DNA of 64,000 nucleotides. Origin: Gnetum montanum. Lineage: Eukaryota > Streptophyta > Gnetopsida > Gnetales > Gnetaceae. The stretch lies in assembly GCA_015680685.1 (NCBI GenBank), contig MNCI01027277.1:195001-259000 (forward strand). The letters are read 5' to 3'. The first letter of the stretch is position 1. Each line of letters begins with the position of its first letter. Under the pieces are notes generated by a model. That model saw nothing but the letters and a program-made list of their open reading frames with translations. It was not told the origin of the DNA and searched no databases. A program made the position numbers and the translations under genes. Positions 23,451 to 36,589 of the stretch are shown in pieces.

Positions 23451-26400
23451 TCACTCACCATAAGATCCAATGGTATTGTGTGTTGCGTATGCCCATTTGA
23501 TTAGAGTTGACTGGAAACCATGGGGTTGCTTCGTTAGTTACATTATTTTAATAATATATTTTTTGAAATGTTATGATATATTTTTTTTGGAAATTAATTA
23601 TGATGTTATTAGAATTCATTAGTATTTTAATTGTAAGTTTTAAGAGCATGTTATAAAGTGTGGGCCCCTCAATATTAGTTGGGATGGGGAAAAGTGATGA
23701 GAAACCTTAGAACATAAAAACTATAAATAAAGTGATTTATATGTTATTTTATAAATAAAACATAATATTTTTCTATTTCTTCCTTCTCAATCATGTGTAT
23801 GTACTTTCTATTACATTTCTTCTCCTCCTTTAATTTCCTCCTTTTCTCAACTAAGTTCTATGATTTCTAGGACATTGAGAAGCTAGTGTTGGATAAGTTG
23901 TAGCTTGAGAGGTTTAGTTCTATTTTTGGAGGACCTAGGACTTTGTTGGTAACATTTTTGTAATTTGATTTTTAGGTTCTAGTTTCATTAGGGTTTATGA
24001 TGTTAAATGGGTATCTTTATGTATTTTCTATTTTTGGTATCTTGATTTCTATGTATGGCTATGGGGTGATTGTGGACAAATAGGTATTGTGTGGTATTGC
24101 TGGTTTTCTATGGTAGTGACACTTTATGTGCTCATGTGGTGTCTTTGTCATTTTTTAATACAATATGTTGGATTAATTTATTATTGGTATTTTTTTTGTT
24201 GATATTGGGCATAATAGAGGTTTCAATGATGGACTTTAGGCCTTACTAGCATTAGATGCAATTCATATGATGTTACGTGTAAATGATTACATGTGTTTAT
24301 TTTGTGCATTATCTATTGAAAGTCAATTTTTCTCATGAGTGTGAGTCATATACATGTGTCATTGTAGTCATAGTTGGGTTGCATTAGGTATTTTTGAAGG
24401 GTGTGAGTCATAATGAGATCATCATGAAGGACATGAGGAGTAGAGAATTGTGACAGGGTTATGGCATGATTGCGATGGGTTTAAGTTTCAGAATTTAGTT
24501 GCAGCATGTGTAAGACGCAATCATAGTGCTATTTCAAGTAGGTCATGGTGATAGGATAAATGAAATGCAACACACCCCAAGCATAGCTAGATCATGATGT
24601 AACTCTTTGTTTTCTTGTAGTTTTGATGAGGAGCATGACACTTGTCTTGTATGTGACATAGTCATGATGTACCTAAAGGATAAGATGCAGATGAAGATGG
24701 TGCCATAATACAGTCATAGTTAATCTCAATTTCCAAAAGTATTTTAAGCACAAGCTATACATAGATGTAATGAGGTTGTAGTTAGGATTAATTATAGAAC
24801 ATGAGTTTAGTATGAGGTGTATCCTAGTTTTCATCTAGAATAAAGTAGATGTCATGAGTGTAGCATGAATAGCAACCTAGATCATGGCCAATACAAAATA
24901 GAAAATGTTTTCTAGATTTAGGATTGATGATTTTTAGTGTGACATGAATGTTATGTGGAGTCTTTTGAAAGCACATATGCATGATATTACTTATGCTTGT
25001 AGCAATAGTTATTGGGATCCCTAGTATGTATGGTATGCTTACCTAGAGTATGGTACAATGCATGATAAGAATTTTGAATGTTAAAATGCTCATATTTTGT
25101 GACACTGATGCTTATGTGTTATGGTTATGTTAATTTATGTATGTCTAAGACTTATGCTTAATACTAATTTGATATGGAGAAGGTAGCATTAGTTTCTTAT
25201 AAGCATTAGCTAGATGGTTATGTGATACATCTTGTATGGTATGTGTCTATAACATGCATTGTGATACATATGTGATAAAATTCATAGAATCTAGATATAT
25301 TATTGATGTTAATAAGACACTTGGATATATGTTGATGTGATGAAAAATTCTATGATTATGATTAGAAATTGTACATGTAGCATAGGTTGTTGTGGCCATT
25401 GCCTTTGACTAATGATTTGTGATCCATATGATGCTTACATGCTTTGGTTATGATGCATTGTGTTGGGATAGAGTTGATATGAGGGTGTGAACTATTTTAT
25501 GATGAGGTACACTAGAGGTAATGGTTTGATTCTCATTGGGATGTATCAGTGAGGCTCTTGTCTCAAGCCTCACAGTAATTGTAGATAGCATAGGCTAGAT
25601 GTATAACTATTATGATATCTTAGGGCATACATATATGCATGGATATATCTCTATAAGGTTAGTGGTGTGGGGTTGTAGATGAGGCAAGAGACACTATCAT
25701 CGGTAGTAATATATATGTTGATGAAATCAATAAAAGATCTACAGATACTATTTTTGTTATGAGCACTCATGATAGAGTGGAAACATATTGGCTACCACAA
25801 TGATGTATGCATATATGATGTCTTGTGGGGTTGCAAATTTCCACAAAAGTTGGATTTGTATGTGTGTAATCATGATTATATGATATTTTTTGGGGTTGCA
25901 ACTTGCCATAGAGGTTGGATGTGATGTATGTGACTATGATTATATGATGACTTATGGGGTTGTAACTTGCCATAGAGGCTAGATGTGTATGTATGTGATA
26001 TATGTGCATGATGATATGATACCTTATGAGGTTTCAAATTTTCATAGGGCTTTGTGATTATGGTATTGCTAATGTGATTATGATTCCTTTGGAGCATAGA
26101 TGGTCCATGTGATGTAATGTGTTTTTATGCATGATGACATGCTTATTATGTATGAGCTTGGTTATATTATGTAATGTGATCTCTTGGAGTACTAGGTGAT
26201 GAGGATAGATGTTTTATATTATGTTGTGTGTGTTCATGATAATATATTTTTCATCTATGAGCCTTCATTATGCTTGTGCTTTGGATTTTGCCTATGATGC
26301 CCATATGTCTTATTATTACAAATAGTGGTTCCTTGAGGCATAGGTTGCTAAAGGATTTCAATAAAGATATGCAACCTTGATTACTTATGATTAAGACCTT

Positions 26401-26680
26401 GTGTTATTATGCATATGTTAAAGTTTGTGAAGTATGGTTATGTTATTTTAATAGATGCTTAGCTATGTTATTCTAGTGAATTGTTGGGTTGATGATTATT
26501 AGCCTTGTAATGATGGTATGATAGAGGTTTGGTATTTGATTCTATATGATGTTTGATGACTAGTATTGAAAATTAGTGATATGATATGTTTGTATGGCAT
26601 GTATGACTTGAGATGTATTAACCTTATTCTAGGTTATCTAGTGACTCCCATAAACCTTACCTCTTGATGAAGCATGAAAG
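23451..26680. other. AT/TG-rich noncoding interval between the two F LTRs
   Basis: 3.2 kb without a coding frame worth reporting. Composition is dominated by TGATG/TATG words with hardly any CpG, as expected after long cytosine methylation. It contains the four-copy repeat listed below. It could be the body of a non-autonomous derivative or a decayed 3' end. Confidence 0.5.
25806..26062. repeat. 64-72-bp tandem repeat, four copies
   Basis: Units marked by 'GGGGTTGCAA' at 25827, 25892, 25956 and a weaker one at 26028, each followed by 'cttgccatagaggttggatgtg' and a 'gattatatgatg' tract. Confidence 0.75.
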
Positions 26681-27557
26681 TGTTGCATCGACGAGCCCTA
26701 GTCAGCATGGTCCCATCGACGTGGTGTTGCCCTATCAATTAGGCCACATAGATGTAGCATTTACTACATTTATGAGGCCCCATTAACATAGTTCCATAAT
26801 AAAGTCTATAAATACTGTGCTTCCATCATGTAAAAAGGAAAATTTTAAATATATCTTAGTGAAGTTCTTGTAGTTTATGTTTTTTGAGAGTTACAATATT
26901 TTTTAAGTTCCTGTTGCAGTAGTTAGAAAGTGTACAAATATTTATTCGAGCATTAACATACTTGAGTAGAGTAGTATGAATGGAAATAAAGATGAGCCTT
27001 TTTATCAAACCTTGTAGCAGTTGAAATAGATTAATAATTTATTTTTACATTTATCATTTTCATTAATTACAAAATTAATTAAGATAAGTAAGACTTTAAT
27101 TGATTAACTAATTAAGCTAGATAGATTAAACACATAAGTGCAACTACTTCAAGCATAACATACAACACTTGATAATCCCAGCAGAGCTGAATGCTTGGTA
27201 ACCTAGTAGTGTTGTATGTATTCAAGATGTGTATGAAAAGTGGAATTGGATGCTTATGTTAGGATAGTTACTTATTAATTAGCAATTAGATTAGTTAAAT
27301 TGGTTAATAAATTGAGTTTCAAATTGTTATCAATCATTAGCAAATAAAATATAAAATAATAAAAATCATGTACCTCAATTACACTTAACCATACAACTAA
27401 GCTTCACATGTGTAGTTGTAAAGACAATGATTGTCATGATTAGATTTCACTTCTTTCTACTTGTATACTTGGGAACTTAAGATCTATGAAATTTGACCAA
27501 ATTGTGTATGAATGCTTGTAATTTGTATGGTTGGATGTAGGGTATACTCACCTCTCA
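26681..27557 (+). repeat. LTR F copy 2 (5' LTR of the Athila-like element)
   Basis: Starts TGTTGCATCGACG, ends CTCTCA, and is followed after 4 bp by a primer-binding site, which fixes it as a 5' LTR. TATAAATA at 26817-26824. Confidence 0.8.
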
Positions 27558-27561
27558 TTAA

Positions 27562-27580
27562 TGGTGCCATTGTTAGGGAC
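27562..27580 (+). promoter_or_regulatory. Primer-binding site, tRNA-Asp type
   Basis: TGGTGCCATTGTTAGGGAC matches the Athila-type PBS TGGCGCCGTTGCCGGGGA except for transition-type decay (C to T, G to A). It starts four bases after the LTR end, where minus-strand DNA synthesis would begin. Confidence 0.8.
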
Positions 27581-27720
27581 CTTTAGTTTGTTACATGCAC
27601 CATCTAGGACTTAGTGAAAAATTATTTAACATTGTTGGGAAAAATCCTAAAGTCATATCATACATCAAAATGACTACAAAAATTATAATAAAGTAGATTT
27701 CATTTCTTGTCTTCTAATAT

Positions 27721-30300
27721 AAGATGTCTTCTTCTCATAAGAGTGATTCTTCACTCAAGTTTGACGAAGTAAATTAGTAGGTGTCCCATCAATACAAAGT
27801 GATATATGCTCATCTTGATAAGTATGTACCCAATTTCACCTTCGTCTTACATGATGATGAATAACTATGATGGAAAGACATGGAGGGCAACATTTTTTTT
27901 CTACATGATCGATCCATTCTTGTGATTCTTCACCAAACTCTTATGTGGTTAGGCATCTAAGGAATTCATGCTGAATATGTTGTGCAAGATAGTGATGCTA
28001 GGGATTATCACCCCACCAATGCATAATGTTTGAAGGATCAACAAGTAGAGCAACATTATGAGTCTACAAATGGGAAGTGATCCAATGATTCCCCATTCTT
28101 GATATACCAAAAAGATGATGGAGAATCCTTTTCTAGGGGTTTTACATACAAAGAGATTCCTCTCTTTGACTTTGGTGAAGGAGGCCAAAAGAAAAACTTA
28201 GAGTTCATGATACATAATCTTGGTTTTGGAAAAAATAATTCCATGAAAAAAGGGGATACAAAGAGGAGAGTCATGGTAGGGATGTGGGTAAGCAACATGA
28301 TCATGATCATGGTCACAACCACTGAAGAGGGGATGGAAGGAATAATGATGATGCTAGTCCTCCTTCATATTCACATTCCTTATCATCTTCTTCCTCTTCT
28401 TGATCTAAATGTAGCCATAGGGGACATGATTGTGATGGAGGTGACCAATGAGACTAAGATGATTGTAGGGATTGTCAAGCAAGTCGAGATATGGGGTGAT
28501 AGCATTTAAGAGAGGCTCATCACTATGAGAGAAGGGGTAGTAGAGGACATTGTAGGTACTAGGGTCATAGCTATGATGAGCCTTTTCTCATCACTCAAAG
28601 CATGCTAAGCATCATAGAGGTAGTGAGAATTTCAACCTAGCACATGAAAGATAGTAAGATCAAGCGATTGGATATGAACAACATTTCCAAGTTTGAGGGG
28701 GCATATAAATCCAATCCAAAAAACCATATTCAAGATTTTCACAATGGATGTGCCTTACAAAACATAGGAAATGAGAGGCAAAATTTTAAGTTATTTTTCA
28801 AGACACTCATCAAAGAAGAAGAAAGCTAGTACAGATCTTTGGAGTCAAAATCAATTCATATATGAAGTATGATGCTTGAACTATTCAATGAAAAGTATCA
28901 AATGTACTCTTGAGTGTCCAATCTAAGAAGGTAGATCAAAGGTTGAAAGCAAGGAACACATTAGTCCTTGGATGCCACCATAGATACATTTCATTCCTTA
29001 TGACATTGATGCCCTAGCCATGGTTACTCTCAATAGGAACAACTTTGCCACATCATAGATGATCTTTGCTCAAAAATGAGGAGAACTCTTAGGATCTATG
29101 TGCAAGGAAGATTATTAGAATTAAAAGACCATTAGATTCAAAGCTTGATTAAGTAGGTAGCAAAAGAAGAAGGAGAGTTGAGAAAATGCGAAAGTGCAAA
29201 AGAATATTACTAAGATTCTTCCATTAGCAAAAGGGAGGTATGATTTTGTGATAGTGAAGAGGAATCATTACTTAATGAGATGGTGAATCATAAAACCTTT
29301 CCAATTTAAGAATTTACCTCTAAAATATTAGCTAAGGTAGATTAATTATGGGACTCCATGGATTGTAGATTTCAAGGTGTTCTAAAAATTACTAAAGAGT
29401 CCAAAGAACAAAGTAGTGATCATGATTGTAGGAAGTGAAACAAAGTTGAACATGGCAATCAAAGGGGTAAGGGAAAGATTTCTATAGTAGGGAAAAATTT
29501 GTAGAAACTAAATCTAATGATGATGGTGGGTGTGACATATGCTAATATAAACATCCTAAGGGATGTTACCCCATCATGTCACACTTATAGAAGTCTAGGA
29601 GGTATGCTTTGAATCCACAACTAGCAAAAAGAAAAATACCTAGAAGATTTCCTTATCCTCAAGGTAATCCTAGGTAGTTCCACCAGAAACAACAATATTA
29701 TCCAAGTGGAACTCCATCATGTATGATTAGTATCAATAGTGGTAGCAACCACAGTCATGGACACTACCACTACCAAGGTAGTAATACCCTTACATACAAC
29801 TAGATCCATGTGGGTATTATGTTCAGCAACCTTTGTCTCCACATCACCCTTCTAGTTACATTTCTCTTTTCCAACATCACTACTATCCTTCCAAATACTA
29901 TAGAACTCATTCTCCACATTCTAAGAAGGATGCCACATTTTATCCTTATCCTCATCCTATTCCTGCACTTATTCCTTCATCCTCAATGTAGCTACTACCT
30001 ACTCCATCCATGTAGGATGAACTTCTAGCCCTAGTCGTAGCAATGTAATGTTACTAGGGTCATCAATCTAAAATTGGCTAATCAAATGAGTGGTGTGGAA
30101 CTCATGCTTGTAAAAGACCATTTTTGTGACCCAATATCCTACTAAGCCATCATAGACTCAAGCGATTGGTTATCCTACTCTTTTCTCATCCTTTGTAAAC
30201 CATTTCATTCGGAACCCTTCAAACCAAATGCCATCCAAAATCCATATTATTATGCTCATGTTGTATTTAATTAGATTCAAGCTAGCAACCTTTCCAGGAA
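27721..30300 (+). pseudogene. Athila-like element: gag
   Basis: Heavily decayed, many stops and frame changes. ATG 27721 (MSSSHKSDSSLKF) is a possible start. The gag core is at about 28644-28920 (KFEGAYKSNPKNHIQDF, then F-KTLIKEE and MMLELFNEKY). A CX2CX4HX4C zinc knuckle (CDIC-YKHPKGCYPI) lies at about 29529-29565. Lysine-rich and Ser/His-rich stretches lie between. Short ORFs such as 28099-28509 and 29810-30028 mix frames and are not separate genes. Confidence 0.65.
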
Positions 30301-30329
30301 TTAGCTGATCTTGGAAGTCCTCTTATGTA

Positions 30330-31155
30330 TTTACATATTATTGAGAATGAACCATGTAAAGCTCTTCTTAATTCAGGTTTTATTGTTAACTTTATTTCTC
30401 ATGAGATGTATATTTTCTAGAATTTTCCACCTCTCAGGAAGAGCAATATTTGATAGGAATTGATAGACGAATCCATTACTATTTCATTTGGACTGGTAGA
30501 AGACGTTGTGATTACTATCTATAGGCCATCTTATCTTGTTAATTTCATAGTAATCAAGGTTGAGAATTGTAAGGGAGACTTCCCATTCATTATGGAAAGG
30601 GCATGGCTAAGCGTTGTTGATGTAAGAATGAGCATCAGAGATATTTCCCAGGAAATATCTAAGGAAAATGCATTTGAAAAGATCAAGAAGAAGCAAGTTC
30701 CATGCATCGCATATAATGATACAGGGTGTAATTACATGCAGAAACTCTTGTTCATGAAATGAGCATCTATTTTTGCATGTAGGTAGTGTGCACATGAAGA
30801 AAATATTCAAAGGTGTCTATATGAAATAGTTAAAAAATAACAAAGTACCTAGTGGCTAACTATGGATTCTGAAAGTAGCATAATATGCATGGAACCTATT
30901 GAGAGCCTAACATGTGCTTTTGTCATAGGCATGGATGAACTAAAGCAAGTTCATGACCAACTCTCTAATGATGAAAATGATGATACCAATTGGGGAGAGT
31001 TGGAGATCCCTATGCATTTTAAACAAGAGCCCCTAGAGTTGAAAGCTCTACTTGTTAGCCTGAAATATGCATTCTTGAAAACTGGCAAGCGGGTCATACT
31101 TAATGCCAAACTTGCTCCTACGAAAAAAAGAAAAACTATTAAAAGTAATCAATAG
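30330..31155 (+). pseudogene. Athila-like element: protease
   Basis: The retropepsin active-site segment reads CKALLNSGFIVNFIS at about 30357, with Asn where the catalytic Asp of D-S-G is expected. The second landmark, ILGRPWL in relatives, reads IMERAWL near 30592. The frame continues with stops to an acidic linker (LSNDENDDTNWGELEIP near 30957) before RT. Confidence 0.65.
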
Positions 31156-31189
31156 ACGGCCAATAGCCTTTACTTGGTCGTATTGTAAA

Positions 31190-32425
31190 CTCACTAGAAT
31201 TAATCCATAGATATGAAAGCACCACATTTATACCAATTTGATCATGAAGCGAAGGAGGAAACCATAATGCTGGTTGAACCAAAAATTAAAGTAGATCATC
31301 AAAGAGGAGATTGAGCAACTCAATGTAGGGTTCATATATCGCATTGTAGATAGTGAGTGGGTCATCCCACTTGTGATAGTATAAAAAACAATGGAAAATT
31401 GTGGGGTTTGTATTGACTTTAGGCTATTAAACATGATAACATTCAAAGATCATTTTCCATTACCATTTGTTGATCAAGTGTTGGACATCATATCTAGGCA
31501 TTGGTATTATAGTTTTCTAGATGGATATAGTGGCTATAACCAAATTTAGATTGCACTAGAAAACTAGTCCAAAATAACATTCATGAGTCCTTGGGAAACC
31601 TTGACATATATCAAGATGCCTTTTGGTTTGTGTAATGCTGTTGTCACTTTATAATGCTTGGTTTAAAGAATCTTTCAATAGCAAATCAATAGTGAAGTGG
31701 AAGTTGTTATGGATGACTTCTCCACTTATGGTGCTACATTTGAGCAAGCCATGGACTACCTTAAGAAAGTAATCAAAAGATGTATGGAAACAAAGTTGTA
31801 GGTTAACTGGCAAAAAATCTATATCATAGTGTAAGAAGGCATTGTATTGGGGCATAGAATTTCATAGAAAGGGGTTGAGGGAGATCTTAAAAAGATAAGG
31901 ATCATCCAAAGAATCACCTTTCAACTAGAAACTATAAAAGATGTTTGGTCATTCCTTGGACACACTAGTTACTACTAATGGTTTATAGAAAATTTCTCTA
32001 AGATTACAAAATCATTATTCAAACTAACAAAGAAGGATACTCCATTTGTTTGGATCAAGAAGTGTGAACATGCATTTCAATAGCTAGAGGAAAAACTCAT
32101 AGAAAATCCAATTCTATGAGCACTAGATTGGTTCAAACCATTTTATATCATGATGGATCCATCTAATTATTCCTTGAGAGTTATGCTTATGTAGTTAAAT
32201 GACTATAAACATCCATATTATATCCATTGTGCAAGTTGAAGAATTGTGCATGCATAGTTGAATTACATCACAACAGAGAAAGAACTAATGGTGGTGTTAT
32301 ATGCTCTGGAGAAGTTTAGGCAATAATTGCTTGGATAAAAAGTGTTTGTGCACACTAACTAAAACATCACCAAATTTGGACTATAGCATATTGACTATAA
32401 ATTTATTTAATTGTTAACAAGAGGC
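31190..32425 (+). pseudogene. Athila-like element: RT and RNase H, integrase missing
   Basis: RT blocks in order: VGFIYRIVDSEWV, GVCIDFRLLNMITF, FLDGYSGYNQI, SPWETLTYIKMPFGLCNA and the catalytic VMDDFSTYG (VMDD 31706-31717). Then FLGHTSYY and the RNase H signature TTEKELMVVLYALEKFRQ near 32270. The style of these blocks is that of Athila rather than Tat. The copy stops around 32425, where LTR D sequence begins, so the rest of RNase H and the integrase are absent. Confidence 0.85.
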
Positions 32426-32429
32426 CACT

Positions 32430-33773
32430 TTCTACAAATTTTTATAAGTGTTAGGACTATGCTCTCCACAAAGGCCAATTTTGCAAATTTTTCTAAATGT
32501 CAATCCAATTGCTACAAAATTTTCTAAGTACTGAGATTATGCTCTTCACTACCCTAGAGTGTAGTCAAGCGTAGTTAGCATGAAGGCCTAGCTTTTAAAA
32601 ATTTTCTCTAAGTGGTGAGACTACGCTCTCCACTAGCCTAGAGTGTAGTCAAGCATAGTCAATTAGAAGCTAGTTTCTACAAGTTTTGACAAGTGCTAGG
32701 ACTACACTCACCCCTAGTTGAGAGTGTAGTTAGCCTCTAGTGGAGAGCATAGTTAGCACATGGCCATTTTAGCAATTTTTTCTAAGTGTGGAACTATGCT
32801 CTTCCCTAGTATAGAGCATAGTCAAGTGTAGTCAGCTAAAATAGCTTGTAAAGGCCTCCACAACGTAGCAAGCATTTAGCTTAGCCCCAACTCACCTCTA
32901 GAAAGTGTAGTTAACAAAATTAATCTTTTCTATATTCCATTTTTCCTCAAAAATTGTAACTATGCTTGACCCCTCACAAGATAGTGGAGAGCATAGTCCC
33001 ATAATGTAGTCTTCAAAGTGGCATTTTCAGGTACATTGCAGTCCTCTCGAAACATATACATGCACTTAGTAGCATAGTCATAGTATCTTAACCTTGCAAA
33101 GTGTAGTAGAGCATAACAAGGCACAACACCGCTAGCCTCAATGGAAAGAGTAGTTGGGTGATAGCATAGTCTCAACTATTCCCTTTGCTAGATGGTAGGT
33201 CCTCTACATTTCATGCTAAACCTAGACCTATAAATACCCCTGCCATCAACATTTTAGGGGTTGGAAAATTTAAGCAATTTAGCATTTTTGGTAGAGAAAA
33301 GGCCAAAGGCATTCTAATGAACTAGAGAGTGGCAAAGTTACAGATCACCATAGCCCACCATAGTCCATTGCAGACCACCATAGCCCACTACACACCATGG
33401 TGGCCAACCTGGCAGGCACAAGCACAACAATGGAACATTAGTCTTCATGGCCAGACACCCTCAAGATTTTGACTAGACTATCCACTACACCTATTATACA
33501 CCGCATACCTCCTAACACCTCTTGGTATTAACTATGCCCAACCATATTTGGGGTGGTGTTTTACTTCTCTCTCGGTCTTTTTCTTTGCATTTTTAGCATT
33601 TTACTTACATTTTTTGCTATTCTATCACATAGCTATGCCCAAAACCACTCTTGGATGACATTCTCCGCAAGTGAATATACTCATTCTAACCTTAACTATG
33701 GTTAATCCCATTAACACCATTGACATCATTGACACTGCATAAATACTTAGCATTGATTTGCATTAGCATCATA
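32430..33773 (+). repeat. LTR D, truncated at both ends
   Basis: U3-like array of five 78-89-bp units (at 32454, 32532, 32618, 32697, 32786), each with inverted words such as GACTACGCTCTCC...AGAGTGTAGTC; then TATAAATA at 33229-33236 in the shared context 'cctataaatacc' and a downstream U5-like part. The nested hairpin and a TACA end are missing. It interrupts the Athila-like pol and is itself followed by LTR B1. Confidence 0.6.
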
Positions 33774-35528
33774 TGTAGCGACCAAAAATTTTAGTGGCTA
33801 GAACATTGAGAGGTTACCAGGTGTACAGCCTAACCCCGAATCCATGTGAGGGCCGTGCTGGAGAGAAATGGAAATGGGATGCCTTGAATGATCTGGTTGA
33901 TCAAACAGGGACTTAATTAGTGTAACTTAACCTTTCACGAATGTTTGTTTTGGAAATGATGCATGTGAGTGAAGCGATGATCAAAAAATGTAAAACAATA
34001 AGAATAGTGCAAAATACGATGATAGTAAACAAAGAATGAATCATACTTGGGTGAGAAAGTGCATTGCCCCAAGGTCATGGATTTGATCTTTGTTTTGGAA
34101 AGGTTTAAAATTGAATATGCAACACTGGAGAGGCACAACTTACAATAGAGAAGTATGGTCATAGGTCCCTAAACTATAGTCAATAGCCTGCTACTTGAGA
34201 TTCTTTTGCTTTCCAATCTGATTGCCAAGATGCCAAAATGCTGAACCCACAAAAAGATGTCTAAAGTCAACCATATTTCTCAAAACCAACTAAAATTCTA
34301 AGAATTCCCACTATGCTCTCCAAAAGCCAACCCTTTGAACATTGTTTTCTAGGGTATTTATAGAGCTAGATGCAGGAGAGAAACATGGTTTAGATGCCAT
34401 GTGTCCTGGGTTCCACAAAGTGCAAAGGTGACAATTTTATTTTGCTGTGTATTGTTGCTATGCTGTGACCATATTGCTGAAACTGCATGTGCCAAAATCT
34501 AAAAAGCATACAAACAATGAAGGTGAAATGGAGCCTATGCTCCAAGACTATGTCTTCCCTACTCTTGTGAGTAGGGTTAAGCATAGGGACAATTTTGGGG
34601 GTTGACCAGGGGTTTTCAAGATGAAGAAAACTTGCTGATTTTGCCTATTAAAGAGGTGCCAAGATGAGAATGATCATTGCCAACATGTTCTTGAGCTAAC
34701 TGAAGATGTTGTAATGCCTCCATGCAAGTGTTGCACTACTTACATTGTCTAGCATGTTGGCGTAGTATACGTAACTACACACTATGCTGTGCTATGCTTC
34801 ATAGCATAGCATAGCGTAATCTACACTCTTGAAAGAAGTATTACCTAAAAGCCAAGAGCATCTGTCTGAGGCTTGGTTAGGCAAGGAACTACCACTTCAT
34901 CTTTCATGTTGAAAAGCCTTTAGACATGCTGAGTTCATCCTTGGGGCATTTTTTTGTTCTGCATCCTCGCTACATTATGCTATGCTATGTAGCATAGCAT
35001 AGAATAGCGGACAATGTAACATGCATCCTTGTTTAACATGAAATGTTTTATTAGGAAAATTTGTTTAAGGCCTAAGGGCTATGTTGGACAGGTAGTTTTG
35101 GAGGTTGAAGTATTGCCAAGTGTAATCCTCTTACTGGAGTCACTTGGTAGAGGGCCCTTTGTGTATTCTATCCTTGCTACATTGTGCTACATTGCATAGT
35201 GTAGCATAGTGTAACACCCCATGTTGGTTGAATCCTAGCTTATTTTGAAAACATTTTGTCATAGGATGTTTGCCATGTCCTAGTGTGTTAGTAGAACAAA
35301 CTTGTTTAATGGTTGAAGCATGTGAAAATGTTTTTACTTTGTTGGAGTCATCTGAGTAGGAGTGTTGTCGAAGTACATCCTTGCTACACTACACTACACT
35401 ATGCTATGTTGCATAGCAACGCACAATGTAGCACTCAGATTGAGATGATTCTTGATAAAATTCGCCACTTTTTGTTGCGCTATATCACTCACATTTTAGA
35501 GGTGAAATAGGGAAAATGCTTTATGACA
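33774..35528 (-). repeat. LTR B1 (minus strand, possibly solo)
   Basis: About 1.75 kb, starting TGTAGCGACC (the reverse of the LTR B end). It contains the reverse of the '...cacggccctcacatggattcgggg' end region, a reversed TATA box at 34355-34362, and palindromes of TAGCATAGCGTA type at 34770, 34975, 35170 and 35390. CATA precedes 33774 and follows 35528, a possible 4-bp remnant of a target duplication. The far end is uncertain because it abuts another LTR B. Confidence 0.65.
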
Positions 35529-36287
35529 CATAATAAAATTTTGAGACCCTTTTGCTTCACCAAGGTCTTGGAATCTAGGCAAGGACTTCCACAAGTGTAG
35601 CATCATGATAGTTTGGTAGGAAAACGTAGGCATTGAGATTATACTATCTATTCTAGCAAGTTTTCTACCTCTAGAGGTAATAGGCCCGATGGACTCTTCA
35701 GCCTACCTACCTAGAAAATTCACCCAGTTGACAGTCTACTTAGAAACCATGCTAGGAGTTGTCAATGGTGTTCAGGATGGACAAAACAGTTTGGCAAGTT
35801 TTCTAGTGGCGAAGTCTACTATGCTACACTATGCTGTGTAGTGTAGCAAGCCTTCAAAAAATCAATAAAGTGTCTGAATACAAGTTTTGGAAAGATGTTC
35901 GCACAAGGCAAAGTTAGAATCTAGTCAACATAGGGTGCTATGCTATGCTATGCTATATAGTGTAGCATAGCGTAGCAAAAGAGAAACATACAAAGGCTCC
36001 TTTGTAAAGTCATTTTGGCAAAAGGATTGCATCTAATGGCATTGTGGCTTCCAAAACTACACTGTATTAGTTAGCCTTTGAACCACAAAAAAAGTTTTCA
36101 CATGAAACCCCGTAATTCTAACAGAAATGCAGGTTACATTGGCCACTACACTATGCTATGCTATGTAGCATAACATAACATAGCAGAGATGCAAATCAAT
36201 GAAATGCTCCAAACGTTAACTTGATGTGCACCAAGGCTTCTAGAAAATGCTATTGACTCCAATGCAAGTTTTCTATTTAAATCGGTG

Positions 36288-36323
36288 GCTATGCTGTGCT
36301 ACGCTAGCATAGCACAGCGTAGC
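36288..36323. repeat. Long palindrome in LTR B2
   Basis: Arms GCTATGCTGTGCTACGC (36288-36304) and GCATAGCACAGCGTAGC (36307-36323) pair over 17 bp with two mismatches of G-T type and a 2-bp centre. Representative of five such modules in this LTR. Confidence 0.85.
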
Positions 36324-36581
36324 AAGTAGCTACACTACACCAATGTGCTATGCTACATCGCGTAGCACAGCGTAGCAAGTGGCTACGCTACTTCAATATG
36401 CTTCATTTCTCACTTGCATTGTTTGCATACTGGATTCCAATATGTGCAGTTTCGATGACATGGTTACAACATAGCAAGTTCACGATCGGCGTTGCACATC
36501 TATGTAGTACCAGCATGTTAGCATCTCATGGGGTCCAGGACATGTGGCATCAAGGCATCATTTCTCACTTGCTCTTGGCCC

Positions 36582-36589
36582 TATAAATA
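36582..36589 (+). promoter_or_regulatory. TATA box, LTR B2
   Basis: ggcccTATAAATAccctga; same site in the 3' LTR at 53837-53844. Confidence 0.75.

Noticed and set aside
25767-26097. His-rich minus-strand ORFs (SYNHSHIHH etc.)
   Set aside because: Direct translation of the 64-72-bp tandem repeat.
28099-28509. ORF of 136 codons in the Athila-like gag region
   Set aside because: Covers decayed gag; the first part fits gag, the Met/Ile-rich second half is another frame of a His/Ser-rich stretch.
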